A DNA stretch of 64,000 nt from positions 22,307,654-22,371,653 of the forward strand of contig NC_083648.1 in the NCBI RefSeq assembly GCF_963576545.1. Direction: 5' to 3'. This document shows, in pieces, positions 47,901 to 61,022 of this stretch. The notes beneath the pieces are model-generated. The model searched no databases. It was given only the letters and a program-made list of their open reading frames with translations, and was not told the DNA's origin. The translations under genes and the position numbers were made by a program. Position 1 is the stretch's first letter. Each line of letters begins with the position of its first letter. This stretch comes from Limanda limanda. Lineage: Eukaryota; Chordata; Actinopteri; Pleuronectiformes; Pleuronectidae.

Positions 47901-50900
47901 GCTTAGCTTCGCAGAAAATCTGTTCTCTGGCTTTCAAAAAACTGCAACTGTGTGTTTTTGTCGGATGGATTATGAGCATGCATGAATGTTGAAAACGTTT
48001 TTAGCTTTAAACTCACTCCCTAAATGGAGCTTAGCGGGTTTGACTATTTGTTTCCATCGGTTTTGTTTGCGCATTCCTTCATGTGCTGTATATGTAGATG
48101 TGTACCTTGACCACGGTCTGGTAGGCGAAAGGGAGAATTTGTTTCGCCCACTGCTTCTCTAGTTCCACCACTCCATCGGCTTTGGGGACATACTTCCTTC
48201 CTGTCAGCAACTGGCCGTACAAAACCACCGATGTCTCAGTCACCATGATGCCTTTCCTTTTCAAGAAACTGAGGAAAACAATATCGTATTAAAAAGGAAT
48301 TGTGAATAAAAGCAATGGGCAACAACCTGATGCTATACTGTGATTCTAGGTAAGAACAGGGAAGTAGAACCTTGTTACAGTGGCATAAAGGGTCTTGTCC
48401 ACAAATGAGACGGGCAACAATGCGTTTTCAAAACTATACACTGTTATAGAAACAGTTATATTTTATCTAGTCATTGACAAAAATGTTTTGCGGTTCTTTG
48501 TGTCTTACTATTCAGTGATTCCCTGAACATCTTTCACCCAATCCTTCTGGTCCTTGTCTGACATACGGATGACTCTGGTGGGAGGGGGAGTGGAGGAGCC
48601 TTCATACAGTCTCTGTACACTTGGATGTTCCTCCAGACAGAACCTGCAAAACAGGTAAAAGATTGGCCTCAAATATTGAGATTCACACAAATACAGAGAC
48701 AAACTGCGAGCATCCAAACAAATGGTCCGACTGAGATACTCGTATACATTTGGTGAACGATGGTGAGGTTGTTAAGTCGTCTGATATTGTGCAGAATTTG
48801 TAACTTTGGGGCCACCCAGTGGTTCACAAAAGACACCCTAGCAGCCAACAATACATTGTACTGCAGCATTAACATGGTCCCAATTCAAGTGTTTTCTCTC
48901 TGCAACATAACGGTTTGTATGTGTTTGTAGATTAATTCCAAAACAAACAAAACAGACAGGATGACAGAGAGACACTACAGCTACAACTAATGTCAGAAAT
49001 GATTTTTCAGACACATTTAACTTCACTGTTGGTGAAGACACAGCTGCTGTACTGATTCTTACTTAGTGTCTCCATCTGTCACTGCAATGATGCGAGCTTC
49101 TTCTAGATGGGGCCAGTTCACGAACACAGACTTCCCCAGTACTTGCGCAGCAGCATCGTCACATATCTAGAGTCGCAGAGGAAAAACAAGGAGAAACAGT
49201 AAGTGTGAGTAAAAGGCAGAAATAGAAACCCAATAAGTTCAAAATAAAACAGTAGACAAAAAAGAGACAAATGTACAGAGAGTAAGACCAGTGCAAACCA
49301 GCTTTTATTGTTAAGGTCTGTAGTTGTGTTCAAACTCAAAGCAGGTTTAATGTTCTTTATTGTTCTTTATTGCAAAAGGAAGAATTATTTGGAGCTTGTG
49401 AACCAAGTCTTTGTTCTTATAACGAGTCTGAACTTCAACTCAGTTTTCTTACAAAATAAAATACTTAATATATATAAATATAAAGCTATTTAGACATCAG
49501 AAAATTTATAATAAGGAATATTTTGATATAATTGATTTAGTATATCCTGTTTATAAAATACCCTACTATTTTAGCAGGATAAGAGTTCTTGTTTTTAAGA
49601 GCAAGATTAATAAATAAAAAAAACTTTACCGTCTCTCCTTCCTCGCTGGGAAGAATCTGGAGCATCATGTTCTCCCCTCTGCTGCTCTGCTGGAACACGA
49701 CCACACCGCTCTTCTTCTTAAAGAACTGAAGACAGTGAGAGAGCCGACGAATGAGTGAGAGGGGTAAACAAGACAGAAGAGAGAAAGAAAGAGGGAGTGT
49801 TTCATACTTCCAATCTACACAATAGTGCCGTGCACAAAAGAAGTTCTGAGACACAAATATGTAGTTTTAGTATTCATTATTAAGGTGTAGTTTGCATACA
49901 AAAGGTTTAGAGCCAGTGGGTCATTCAATGCAAGTATATTGCACACGCACACACGCTTGCACGCACTCACATCTTACCTTGTGTTTGATGTGTTGCAGAG
50001 TTGGGAAGCCACAGAAGTACAGAGATGAGCGATCCAGTCGTCTGTGGACATGGTCCAAACGCACATGCCAGGCGTCCATGGGGATGTGTTCGACTCTGTA
50101 TCAGACAAATACAACACAATAAAACTGCATTGAACGACAGCCTTTGGGTAAACTGATTGTAAAGACTGAATTTGTTTTGGCGATATTAAGGTATCTGACA
50201 GCATAGACATAAAAGGTATTTTATGACCAGCAGTAAGTAATACGAAATTGGAATTACATTGTGCATGTTCATTCTATCTTATAATTCATAATACAGTGAA
50301 GAGGCACGAAATTACTACATGTCACACTCACAAATCAGGACTGTTTAGGGTGAGTGTGGGTCAGTGAGTGCTTCTCTACCTGGAGTGGCAGTGGGGGATA
50401 TCAGGGAACAACTCAGGAAGGGAGGAGGTGTATGGGACGTCCCTCTCTTTGTCATACGAGTAGACCGCGCACTCCGTGTGGCAATTCCTGGCTTTCTCCG
50501 CTTTAGTCATATTGTCATTGCAGGGCTCCATAGCTGCTAGTAAACACCTCTGTTGAATAAATACACATAAACATGTGGTTAATATTGTTAACAAAGGTTT
50601 TTCTTTTTCATAACTGTGGCATTATTTTCCTTCAGTGTTTGCCTGCATGCGTTTACCTCATCTATGAAGGGGATGAGCACCACAGCCTCCCACTCCTGCT
50701 GCTTGCCATTGAGGTCCGTTTTAAAGTCAACTGGGTAGGACTCGATAATGGGCGAAAATTCACTGGTCATCAGGTGCTGGAATAATGGAATGAACATATT
50801 AACATAATTCACTTATATATTCCTCAAAATAATATTTTACAATCTGTTATGTTGGGTGATATTCAAACTGGTTTCCCACATGGAGACAAAACAGGTAATG

Positions 50901-53900
50901 TGTTAAAGAAGTATGTTGGTGACATGTGAATCCACACGCTAATGTATGAGAACATGCAAATAAGTGTGTGTGTTACCCTGTAAGACGCAGGGAGCAGCTC
51001 CATACTGGCAGCAGGCAGGACGGCCAAAAGCTGCTGGAAGGGCATGAAGGGTTTCGCTATATCAAAGGTCAGTTTTAACCCAGATATATTCCTGACGTCG
51101 GACAAGAAGGGGGCGTAGTGGTGGGGGTAGTACCTAGAGAGACACATACACATTATAACACTGATTTTTAAATGGAACAAAATAGAATTTCACTATAACT
51201 GGGGATTAGGGATATGTGAAATCTTCATGAGAAGGTACATATGAAAAATTATTCTGTACTCTTTTTTCTAAAGAGACTTTATAAAACGATCTAGACTTTT
51301 TCAGGGCACTGGAACTAAAAGAAAAGTGCAGAGAGTAAGTGACATATAATACAGAAGTACTTACCAGCTCCAGGACTGAACCCCGTGGTAATAGTAGTGG
51401 AGAATCCATTGGATGCCTTCAACATAACACTTGGCCTGATCGGCAAGAAACTCACTGCAAATGGAGAATGAGGAGATACTTAAGGAAACGAGCAAATTAC
51501 AAATTAACATATCATCATCAACTTCTGAAAATCACCTCAACATATTCACAGATCATTTTCACGTGCAGGTTTGAACTAATTTACTTATTAATGTCAGATT
51601 TTACACTGACACATAGACACACTATTGTTTCTAATATTACATTACTTTAGATATGTTTTAGAAGAAACTCTGTCTTAACAAGAGACAACCACAAATGGAA
51701 TGATGCTTGGGAGAGTGTTCAGAAAGTATTGCTGCCAGTTGCTTCAGCCCCTCCACCACCCCAGCACCCACCTGTAAGCTCTGATGGAGGGTAATAAATA
51801 TTTGCTCATCAGTCCCATTAAATCTATGTAATCAATCATATCTAGAGAAACACAAACATGTTCTGCTGTTGCAATAAACATTTGATACGCAAGTTGTCTG
51901 ATTGAACGACATGTCCTCTCAAAAGCGGTGTGCCAAGTGACCCTTAAAGAATTCTATGCATGTTTTGCAACATTTGAGTTTTATTTTAATGTTCACTTGA
52001 ATTTCTTGTGTCTCCTTACTTGTCCACAAGACCCAGATAAAATAAACTTGTATGTTAGTGAGATTGTGTTGGTAGATTGTGTTTGCTTATAACAACAACT
52101 CACTCAGAAACCACATCCACACCCATCTTTGTCATGTAGTAGGTGCGTTTGTATTGTCTGAATTCGGTTTCAAACATATCCTCCTCATCGTCATCTTCTG
52201 CCGTCTTTCCCTTTCGTTCTCTAGCCGCTCCTTCTGAGGTCAGAGATGCCAGACTGACAGAAGAATCCTACTCACACACACACACACGATTGGACTTATT
52301 AATCAAAGGGAACACAAAAACAGGACAAGAGTGAATGAATATTGGCTCCATATTTTAAATCACCTCTGTCTTTTTTGTGTTTTTAGAAGCAGCTTCCTTC
52401 TCTGCTGCAAGTCCAGCTGACTCGTTCAGATACTTGTTACCAACTTTACTCTCAAACCACTTCAGGTCCAGAAACACATCGCTAAAATGTTCCCGGTCAA
52501 ACTGAGGGGGAAGCAGGAGAGAGGAAGAAGAAAGACACAGTTCCAAACTTTTACTATTTGTAATGGGGTTTTGTAGAACAGAAGCAATCCGGAAATATGT
52601 TCAAGAATCTGTACAAAATGCATAACAAGGACCAAATTTACAATTTTTGTGATTAAAGGCTACACAAGCCTTACATTACATTAATGTACAACATTACAAC
52701 TGCCTATGCAGTACAAAGTAAATGGTTATTACACATGCACAAGATCATTAAAAAATAGCACCGATGACTTCAGAGAAAAGAAATGTTGGTGGTCTTACCT
52801 CAGCCAACTTTTCCAGGTATTTCTCAAAGGTTCTGAGGTTTAGATGACCGTTCTCATTCAGATAACCTGGATCAGAAAAAAAGTAATTTTTATGGAAACG
52901 ATGTAGCCTTTAATAGTGAGAAATATAATATATAAATCTGTTACAATGGTTCACATGTACAAACTATTTTCAGTAGCTCCTCCATTACAAAGACTACTTG
53001 AGACCAAACACACTTTTGAACTAATATAACAAGACCTCGAAAAACTATTGCACATGTTTCATATTTTCATGCAATGATTTAACTTTAATTTAAACGAGTA
53101 TTGTATCATAACAATTGTGAGTGTGCGTGTCTCACCTCCCAAGCTGGGAAGTACACTGATGTAGGTCTTGTACAACAAAGGCAAAGCATCATGGTTAATG
53201 TGGAGATTAGGGAGATGAGGGATGAAATCATTTCCCACAAGGAAGCCCATTAGAATCCAGTCGTCTATTATTCGCTCCAAGTCATAATCAGAACCAAGAT
53301 GATTCTGAAAAAGAAAAGAGAAAAGTATATAAATCAGAATACAGCCTACATACACATAATATAGTGGAACAAATTAAAACAATAAAACATGTGCCTGTTT
53401 GCGTGTGTGTATGCATGTGTGTGTCTCACCCTGAGCCCAGAGAACTCATAGTCGATGTACTCCCTCATCAGAGACAAATGAAGTAAGTGAAAAGTTGTCT
53501 CCTCTGGAGCCGTTATCCTGATGAGACGAAAAGAAGAAAGCATGGTAAAGAAATGGTAGAGCAGTGTGTGACAGAAACAGAAGTGCTAATAATAGGGGGG
53601 GAAACAAGAGAGAGAGAGAGAGAAAAGCCTATGGCACCTTTTCTGGTTTTTCTTTCCTCCGAAGCGGACCTCTTCTCTCAGCAGGGAGAAGTTTGGCTCG
53701 TGGCTGGTTAAACCCAACATTATCTACAACATAGAGAGTAGGGACAGTGTGAGCAGGATTTGAGCCGTTACAAACGCATAAATGTGAGTCTAAACCACAG
53801 GCACACAAACACTACCAGGTCAGCATCCAGGCCGTATAGGCAGTGTCGGGTGTTGGGGTCGTGACCCGGCCTTGTGTTCTCAGAGCGAATGAACTCCATG

Positions 53901-56900
53901 ATCTTGTGTTCTCCTTCCCCTGGGGTCTGTTAGAGAAACGCACTTAGTACAAGCACTTCTGACTGCAGCAGTAACACAATCCCAGTAGCTAAGAAGTGGC
54001 AAGAAGAGCAAGGTGCCAAGTTCCCTCACCTGATGGCCAGACAGGAACACTCTGACATTCTGCCACATCTTGTCAGTGGAGATTTTGCTGTGGACAAAGT
54101 ATTTGAGCTGCTCCTGAAGTCTTGCCATGAAGTCAGTGCCTGGAGGAAGGATGTGTTTAAAGGACTCATTGTTATCTTTGTCAGAACAGAACAAATTCAC
54201 ATGTCTTCTTTGTTCTAATTCCATAAAATGTGTTGCTCACACCAGACCTCATAATGTATTAAGTATCTGTGGCTACATACACAAAACATGTATGTTAACT
54301 TAATTTGGTTCTAAAGCAGAATAAGCAGAGGCCCATGCCACAGCACAGACAGTGGAAAGTTCCTCCACAAGCAGTTTACCATTACCAAACACACTGACAC
54401 TGCATTTGGTTGCCTGCACATCTTAACTGTTTGTTTCAGTTCATTAAACTCTGATGTGTTTGGTTTGGTTCATTTAAGCAATCGGTGTCGACTAAACAGA
54501 CCAGAATGAGCAACGACTTCAGTCAGCATTAGTGCAGGTATTGAGCAATAGTCCAATATTTAAGTTCTCTTTTTGTCAAATATAACATTGATGTACCTCG
54601 TGGCCTGAAACTCATTGGACAAGGTTTTGTGTGGAGAAATAAAGTGGCGTGGATTACTACCGTGTTAAAATGAGGAACTACAAAAATACAAGGAGCCAGA
54701 CAGAAGCACAGTTAGGATTGACTAATGTGTTATTTTATGCCCTAAATGGGTGAGAAAAGTCACGCATTGCAGTGCCAAATTAATCCACTGCTCAAAAAAA
54801 GTAGGGGAACACTTAATCGTCACAGTACAACATCAAGTCAGTTAAACTGCAGGGATATCAATCTGTCCCTTTAGGATGCACAAGTGATTGTGAATCAATT
54901 TCACCTGCTTTGGTACAAAAGACAACAACTGACTGATTCTTCTCTAGTTTTGTGTTCTGCTAGTGTCCTTGTCACGACTGGTAGCATGAGGCGGTACCTG
55001 CCGCCCATTCAGGTTGCACATGTAGTCCAGCTTTTCCAGGATGGCATATTCATACGTGCGGTCGCAAGAAGGTTTGCTGTACCTCCCTGCTTAGACTCAG
55101 GAGCATGGAGGAGATACCAGGAGACCAGCTGTTACCGATGGGGAACTGGACAGGGCCGGAGAAAGGCTTCAGGCCATCTCCTCCTTCCTGAGGAACAGGA
55201 GGAGCCCTACCAGTAATACAAAATGACCTCCAGAAGAATACTGGTGTGCATGTTTCTGACCCTCTGTCAGAAACAGACTCCATGAGTGTGGCATGAGGGC
55301 CTGACGTCCTCTAGTGGGACCTGTGCTCAGAGCCCAGCACCATGCAGCCTGATTGACAGGCGTGAAAGAGTCTGGAGACGCCGTGGTGAATGGTATGCTG
55401 CCTGTAACATCATCCAGCATGACCGGTTTGGGGGTGGGTCAGTGATGGTCTAGGGAGGCAAACGGTACCTCGACTGCTGAAGTACCGGGATGAAACCCTT
55501 AAAGCGATTGTCAGACCATACACTGGTGCAGTGGGCCACAGACTGTGTGACCTCACTGATGCCCTGATCCAGGTCTGGGAGGGGATTCCCCAGGAAACCA
55601 TCTGCAGACTCATCAGGAGCATGTCCAGATGTTGTTTGGAGTGCGTACAGGCAGGCGGAGGCCAAACACACTAATGAGTCACATTGTGAAATTCACGCGA
55701 GTTGGATCAGCCTGTGAGATCAATTTTGTACTTTGATTTTCAGTGTGGTTTTGAATCCAGCCCTCAATGGGTTGATGCTTTTGGTTTCCATTGACCGTTG
55801 TTATCTCATTATGTTCTAAACAAATTATATAATGTACACCAGTAAAGATTTTCAACTAGAAGAATTCATTCACCAAGATGTGGCCAAAGTGAAAAGTTGG
55901 AGAGTAAACACTTTCTAATTCTAAAAAACACACAAGTGATTTGGAATTGATTTATTCTGATGGTCCCAATTATATTTTTTTGGAATTTAATAATATTAAT
56001 TTGATTTCAATAGCATGTTATAATTAACAAATGAACTGAAATTAACAAACATATGTTCATATTGTGTGATGTGATTGTAGTGTAAAGTGTGAGTGCATCC
56101 CTACCTGGAGTGATACAGTTGGAATCGAAGCGAGCTTCTGTAGGAAGGACCTCTCCTTTATCCAGGGCTTTTTTTATCTTGTCCTCTGCTTCTTTGGCGG
56201 ACCTGAGCAAACACACAGACACCCACCCCCCAAAAGTCAAACTCACAGGCTTTGGCTGTGTTCCTGCTCTTAGTCCAGTCTCCTCCCACTGAGCACCAGA
56301 CAGTTTGTCTGTTTTGGGGCTCGCTCATACAGACACAGATTTACTGTTGTCCAGCAGATCATTATTGTTAAAGCAAAAACTTATCCTGACAGTTTATAAA
56401 AAAATATATATATTTGTAATCAAAGCTGCCATCGTATTTAATCTGGATAACTAAATGAGAATGCAGCATTATCTTCAGTGGGGATTAAACATCACAGAGA
56501 CACTAAACCCACTTCTTAATTTGATCACTACTCCAACAACCTTACATTTAACAAAAAATCTTTATCAAGTTTCTTTGAAACTGAGAAGAGCACAATTTAA
56601 AGATGAAAGAGCTAAAAAAACTATTCCATAACAATAATATACTAGTATTTAGCTAATTCTATGGTTCAAACAGGAACCCCTCTGTTTTGGATGAAAGCAT
56701 CTGAAACATCGGAGTAAATTCCAGTCTGTTTCTTTCAATCTACATCCATGTCTACCTGAATCTCCTTCCCCTCTGCTGGTTCATCTTTGCTCTCGGCGCC
56801 ACACCATCCACAGCCATGAAGAAGACCTTGCGGGGCTTGATGATCCTGAAGAGCACCTCCAGGTAATGGAAGATGTCTGCAAAAATCTTTTCCTCCGAGA

Positions 56901-58475
56901 TGCGAAAGTGGACATCTTCGTCGTTCGGGTGGGAACACTGGTGGATGATCCCATTCATGTCCAGATAGAGATTGTCAAACTCTGGGATCTGAGGAGAGTA
57001 AGAACCAAAACATTTTATATAATGCCTATGATCAATAAATTGTAGAATACATTTAGCAATATTCACCGCCTTGAAAAATATATTGCTATTCCTTGACGGT
57101 CTGTAATGCATCTCTCAATAAATATTTAATTGTGATATCGTTTGATCGTATGTCAGCATTGCGAGACTGGATTTACTTCATATCACAAGCATTGGGCACC
57201 ATAAGTGAAAGGTCACAGGCAGCTGTGGCTCAGGAGGTACAGTGGGTCGTCTTCTGACCAGGTCGGCAGTTCGGTGCCTGTCTTCCCTATCCAACCTGCC
57301 AAAGTGTCCTTGGGCAAGACACTGAACCCCAAATTCCCTGATGGCTGTGAGGGCAGTGTATGGGCGATGTATGATAGAGAAAGCACTGCACATAGAAGCA
57401 ATGTATGTGTGAAACAGCCAAACTAAAATTAATGGTGCTCTATAAATACAGACCATTGGCCATTGTATTCTAGCAGAACCCTCCTGCCTGACATAGATTT
57501 AGTTCAAAACTTTCCCCAGTAACACTAACAACAATGTTGTTGAGTAGCAGTGGGGTTTATTTTCAGTGTGTCAGCTTGAAAATGTCCCTGAGTCGCCACT
57601 AAGTGTCAATAAAGAGGTGAGGTAGCAACACATTTGCGATACCGAGTTGTGTTCCATGTAAAGGTTTATGGTAAACGTCTCTCGCACACTCTTACAGACA
57701 CTGATCACTTGCTGACTTATGCAATGACTGGGACACTGAGTCACGTCCAGCTGATGAAAGTGCTGCTCCAGAACTGAAACATTATCTCTCTCCCTACACA
57801 GGGAAGCAGGTCACTGAAGCTCACTCCGGTGAAGCTCCAGAATAAAATTAAATAAAATAAAATATGAGTAATGTGTGTTGATTTAGAAATGTTCCCCTCG
57901 GTGTTTACTACAGGCTAAATAGCAACAACTATGAAAACACAAACATTTTGAAATTCACAGACATCGCACCAGAACACGGTGGCTGTAAACTAGCTGGTAA
58001 AAAATAGCCTATATTCCCCTGTAACTGGGTTAAGGTGAAGCTAGCTGACTGTGTGGAGTTTATTGTTGGTCAGAATGTTCTCGCCCAACAAAGACCTTCA
58101 AGTTATATTCAGACTGACCTGTGTACGGTCAATATGTTTACACGTAGGAGACCAAACAGTAAACCTGGCAAGCGTCTGGTAAACAACGCAGTTTTCTTTG
58201 GATTATTGTGAATGAATAATGGAGTCAAACGTATTTGGCCACAGTAGAGCTGAGCTGGGACGGTGCAAAAACATCGGTAAACTACATGAAATAAAACTTC
58301 CCCGGCCCTCTGCACTTAGCTCGGTGGTAGCCAGCGGCTAGCTCGGGCTAACGCTGCGGCTAGTTGACAAGCTAACGATATTCAAAAGCTGCGTTCCTAC
58401 CTGATGTTCCTTTACAACTTCACTGAGGCATGGATAGCGCTCGGAAATCCATCGGTAAAATTTCGGGACCCCCAT
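40234..58475 (-). CDS. xrn1: 5'-3' exoribonuclease 1, complete 41-exon gene
   Basis: Processive cytoplasmic 5'-3' exonuclease that degrades decapped, 5'-monophosphorylated mRNA, often in P-bodies. Reading the minus strand, 41 coding exons join with correct phases into 1718 residues (human XRN1 is about 1706). Start ATG at 58475-58473; stop TGA at 40236-40234. Catalytic acidic residues seen are D35, D86, E176, E178, D206 and D208, plus D293, shifted by one against human D292 through a one-residue insertion in the preceding loop. K93, Q97 and R100/R101 of the 5'-phosphate pocket are present. Order: CR1 nuclease, linker, CR2, PAZ/Tudor-, KOW- and winged-helix-like domains, SH3-like domain, low-complexity tail ending in the conserved RKLAVNF motif. 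Exons are listed in the next four entries. Confidence 0.96.
43003..43117. repeat. (GT)n tracts around the xrn1 exon 34 donor
   Basis: Two GT runs (about 43003-43037 and 43085-43115). On the minus strand the exon 34 donor GTACAC leads straight into the second run as CA repeats. Confidence 0.95.
43219..43575. mobile_element. Inverted-repeat MITE beside an xrn1 acceptor
   Basis: Left end TTAAAGTTGCAGTGTGTAG; right end, inverted, TTAAAGGTCCAGTGTATAAG. This TAAAGGTCCAGTGT terminus is common in percomorph fish. The element begins about 20 bases upstream (minus strand) of the xrn1 exon 34 acceptor at 43199. Confidence 0.7.
43640..44092. mobile_element. Second foldback MITE of the AGTTCAC type
   Basis: Right terminus, inverted, TAAAGGGATAGTTCACCGAA and interior ACTTGGATGACACCACAC match the element at 15858-16351. 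The left end is degraded, so the start is approximate. Lies in an xrn1 intron. Confidence 0.65.
44181..44243. repeat. (GT)n microsatellite at the xrn1 exon 33 donor
   Basis: About 31 GT units. On the minus strand the donor of exon 33 (GTGAGTGTAC) runs directly into it as CA repeats. Confidence 0.97.
45109..51454 (-). CDS. xrn1: xrn1 exons 12-30: CR2 end and D1-D4 accessory domains
   Basis: Exons 51365-51454, 50977-51133, 50657-50776, 50380-50549, 49978-50095, 49630-49725, 49063-49166, 48509-48643, 48106-48268, 47599-47712, 47190-47288, 46953-47068, 46647-46793, 46449-46538, 46080-46215, 45890-45946, 45613-45745, 45408-45477 and 45109-45304 encode residues about 447-1217. Conserved stretches: [96 protein letters not shown] and [14 protein letters not shown] (SH3-like). 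These PAZ/Tudor-, KOW-, winged-helix- and SH3-like domains brace the catalytic core. All splice phases and residue counts close exactly. Confidence 0.94.
52104..53304 (-). CDS. xrn1: xrn1 exons 8-11: conserved region 2 and linker
   Basis: Exons 53136-53304, 52799-52866, 52364-52501 and 52104-52267 encode residues about 268-446. [21 protein letters not shown] carries the last catalytic aspartate (D293 here). [22 protein letters not shown] and [20 protein letters not shown] are near-identical to the vertebrate family. Between them lies a variable, charged insert ([17 protein letters not shown]). Exon 11 ends in phase 2 and joins exon 12 through a split Asp codon. Confidence 0.95.
53430..58475 (-). 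CDS. xrn1: xrn1 exons 1-7: conserved region 1 of the nuclease
   Basis: Exons 58401-58475, 56756-56988, 56105-56202, 54030-54139, 53816-53926, 53638-53723 and 53430-53517 encode residues 1-267. Key motifs: [15 protein letters not shown] at the extreme N terminus, which packs against the active site; YLDMNGIIH (D35); [16 protein letters not shown] (D86, K93, Q97); [14 protein letters not shown] (E176, E178); YGLDADLIMLGL (D206, D208). This is the two-metal nuclease core shared with XRN2/Rat1. The intron after exon 3 contains a decayed Tc1-like transposon and intron 1 contains a SINE. Confidence 0.96.
54786..55985 (+). mobile_element. Decayed Tc1-like DNA transposon
   Basis: About 1.2 kb in xrn1 intron 3, opposite to the gene. 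Left terminus CACTGCTCAAAAAAAGTAGG. The right end is degraded (TATATTTTTTTGGAA). The broken plus-strand transposase keeps the N-terminal helix-turn-helix part ([20 protein letters not shown], then AWRRYQET) at about 55014-55130, and C-terminal pieces near 55435-55670 ([14 protein letters not shown] and a [19 protein letters not shown] block). Frameshifts, stops and a missing internal segment, including the expected NARPHVA and PDLNPIEHLW motifs with later DD34E residues, make it inactive. Confidence 0.8.
57217..57466 (+). mobile_element. tRNA-derived SINE in xrn1 intron 1
   Basis: Head GCAGCTGTGGCTCAGGAGGT (A-box) and GGTCGGCAGTTCGGTGCC (B-box), body AAAGTGTCCTTGGGCAAGAC followed by ACTGAACCCC, tail GGTGCTCTATAAATACAGACC. 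A typical dispersed teleost SINE, diverged at the B-box. Confidence 0.75.
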
Positions 58476-58660
58476 CTTGACCTCTTGGAACCGGGCGTAC
58501 AGACGTTCAGCTATGTGGGTAAAATACAGCCGTGGTTTGCTGTTTGTTCACACTGGAGTCGGGTTTTGTTTCCGACGGCGGCTAACTAGCTAGTTGTCCG
58601 TGGTCCGTCTACTAAAACATTCCGCCGCCAGCCGTGAAACAGAAGATCCAATTTTTTTCA
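58476..58660 (-). promoter_or_regulatory. 5' UTR/core promoter region of xrn1
   Basis: Immediately upstream (minus strand) of the xrn1 start codon. It is more GC-rich than its surroundings, with several CpG dinucleotides (CCGCCGCCAGCCG) and no TATA box, as expected of a housekeeping promoter. The start site itself cannot be fixed. Confidence 0.4.
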
Positions 58661-61022
58661 GTTCCTTTAAAAAAACAAGAATTAATAAATAATGATAATA
58701 ATCATAAAAACAAACGTGCTAGAATGTTAACACTTTAAATTATAGTTCACAAGATTTTCAGCCAAATCTACTACTACTATTTTGATTTCCTGCATCAGAA
58801 ATAATTTTGGCAACATTTGACTAAGTTAAAACTAACACATGAGGTGGTTTTCTTATCCCTTCATTTTGGACAGAATCCACCTTGTTTCCAGTTTTTTAAT
58901 TATGAAAATATAATGTCTAGATTAAAAAATCGGGTAGTTAGCTATATTATCACCCATCCCCATCTGGAGTGTTTAACGTCGCTGCTGACAGTGATTTACA
59001 TACTGATGTGCTGTTATATTTGAATGAGAAACAGTCAATATTAATGTTATTAGTAACAGTTATGTTGTTCCTACTATGAGCCCCAAATATCTGCATTTAA
59101 CCTATCTTATTCTATAATATTGTTCTTATGCAAAAATGGGTGATATTAACATTATTGTCAGCGTAGTTCTGCCTAACTCCATCTATTGGATGCATTATAA
59201 GACCTTTTAACACATCTTGTTCATACTTGTCCATGCTCCAACCTGAGCAGAGGTCAGACTCATGATTCAGTCACACTGTTACTTCCCCCTGTGTTACCTG
59301 AAAAATTCACTTCTCAGACCTGTGCATGTGTGTAAACACTGATCGCCTGTCATTTCGCTCATTCTCTTATTTGCAATGCTGGGTCAGATAGTTGGCCTTG
59401 TTTACATTACACTCGTGGAGATGTCTCAGCAAGAAATAATTGTCATCTAATAATGGCTGAGTTTCATTAAGCTGTTTGATTCCTGATGTTTGTTAGGCTA
59501 AATCAGGTTTTACTACTGTATTACAGGTCAAATATCTGCTGTGAATAAAGCCTATCAAACTTATTGATGATCAAAGGTCCACACATTTCAAACCTGAACA
59601 GAGGTCTAATTAGACAATTGAATAAAAAAAAAAAAGAAGGCCTGCAGTGATTGATTGATTTCAATACAAGTGATAAAATAGTCAATAACAATTTATAGTT
59701 TTTTATATATAAAGCACATATCATTAATTTATTGCTTGAGATAACATTTTCAAGTATTAATAGACATGATATAAATAATTATTTTGAGGGCTTAATTAAT
59801 GAGCAAATTGAATAATCAATTAATTTATACATGGTGAGATTATTGGAAACACATGCACAAGAAAATTCAGGTCTGCATTTGGTTTAAAATGAAATGCACT
59901 GATAAAAACAATCTAATGAAGTCAACCACGCTCTCCAGTCTCTCTTCATACCGACGGTTTGCCGCTGACAAGAGCAAACTCTCAGAGCCGCTCCGCTTCG
60001 CTTCCATCCCACACACCTCCCTGTCACTGCATAGCTGTGATTGTGTGATACATAAGGAGAATTAGCAAAGAGCATTCGAAATACGATGCCTTTTTATTTT
60101 TTTTTACTTTTTCTCTTTTAATAATTTACTTTGCAGAAAGTCAGGTCCCAGATTTATTGAGCAATCTGCTTCTCCTTTGTTTTGCCTGTTTTTCATGTCA
60201 TTACAGAAGGCAACATGCGATTTCCTGAGTTTACAGGGAACATGGTGGACGTTTCCTGCAGTAACAGGTTTCACACAACGTACAACAGCCCTGGTGTAAG
60301 GACAACATTTAGTGGCTCTCTGGCGTTTTAGCTTATACAGATGTGTTCTGGGAGACTGCAGATTGAAAAGATTTACAAGGTTTATACTTCCTATACGAGA
60401 CCCATTAGCAGCAGTAAACACGTAACTCAGTCAAACACACTCAGGAGAAACTTTAAAATGCCACCAGTATGGAGAAAAGATACGACCAAACGACTGAAAT
60501 TGTTTCGAAATAATTTATTCAGTTATACAAATACAAAACACCTCTCACTCATTTATCATAAAATAGGTAGGTGTTGGCGGTGTTTACTAAATCCCCTCCT
60601 TGTGTCGACACGGATCACCACTCCACAGAAACTGACGGCAGTTTGCCTGAAGATACAATGCAGCTCAGCTCAGATGTTTTTTAACCAACAGTATGTGAAG
60701 AGAAATTCCATTGCTACTTGACAAAATATGATTCTGTGAGGTTTTCATTTTTTAACAAGCAACAAACAGCTCACATGAGGAACAGAAAAACAAAAATCAA
60801 CTTTGATGTCGCATTGCAAAACAATGCCTGCAGATTACATCATTACAGAATCACTGTGATCACAGAGGTCAAATTACTTTTTGATCCGATAGAAACTGAA
60901 ATATCAGCCGTCTCTCAACATGTTCATTATTCATTGGTCTTCCATAGGCTACTTCACATTCTACACTCTTCAGCAAGATGATAAACTGACGATACGTTTG
61001 ACAGAATGAAGTTCAAGTCATA
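58661..61022. other. xrn1-cop1 intergenic region
   Basis: About 2.4 kb, A/T-rich, between the xrn1 start and the likely cop1 3' end. All open frames are short and none resembles a known protein. A modestly GC-richer patch lies at about 59930-60020. No repeat family was recognised. Confidence 0.5.

Noticed and set aside
54884..55216. 110-residue plus-strand frame as a functional gene
   Set aside because: It is the broken N-terminal part of a Tc1-like transposase, followed by frameshifts and an internal deletion.
60341..60721. 126-residue plus-strand frame antisense to the cop1 3' flank
   Set aside because: No known motif, no splice or promoter context, and A/T-rich DNA with many equal-quality frames.
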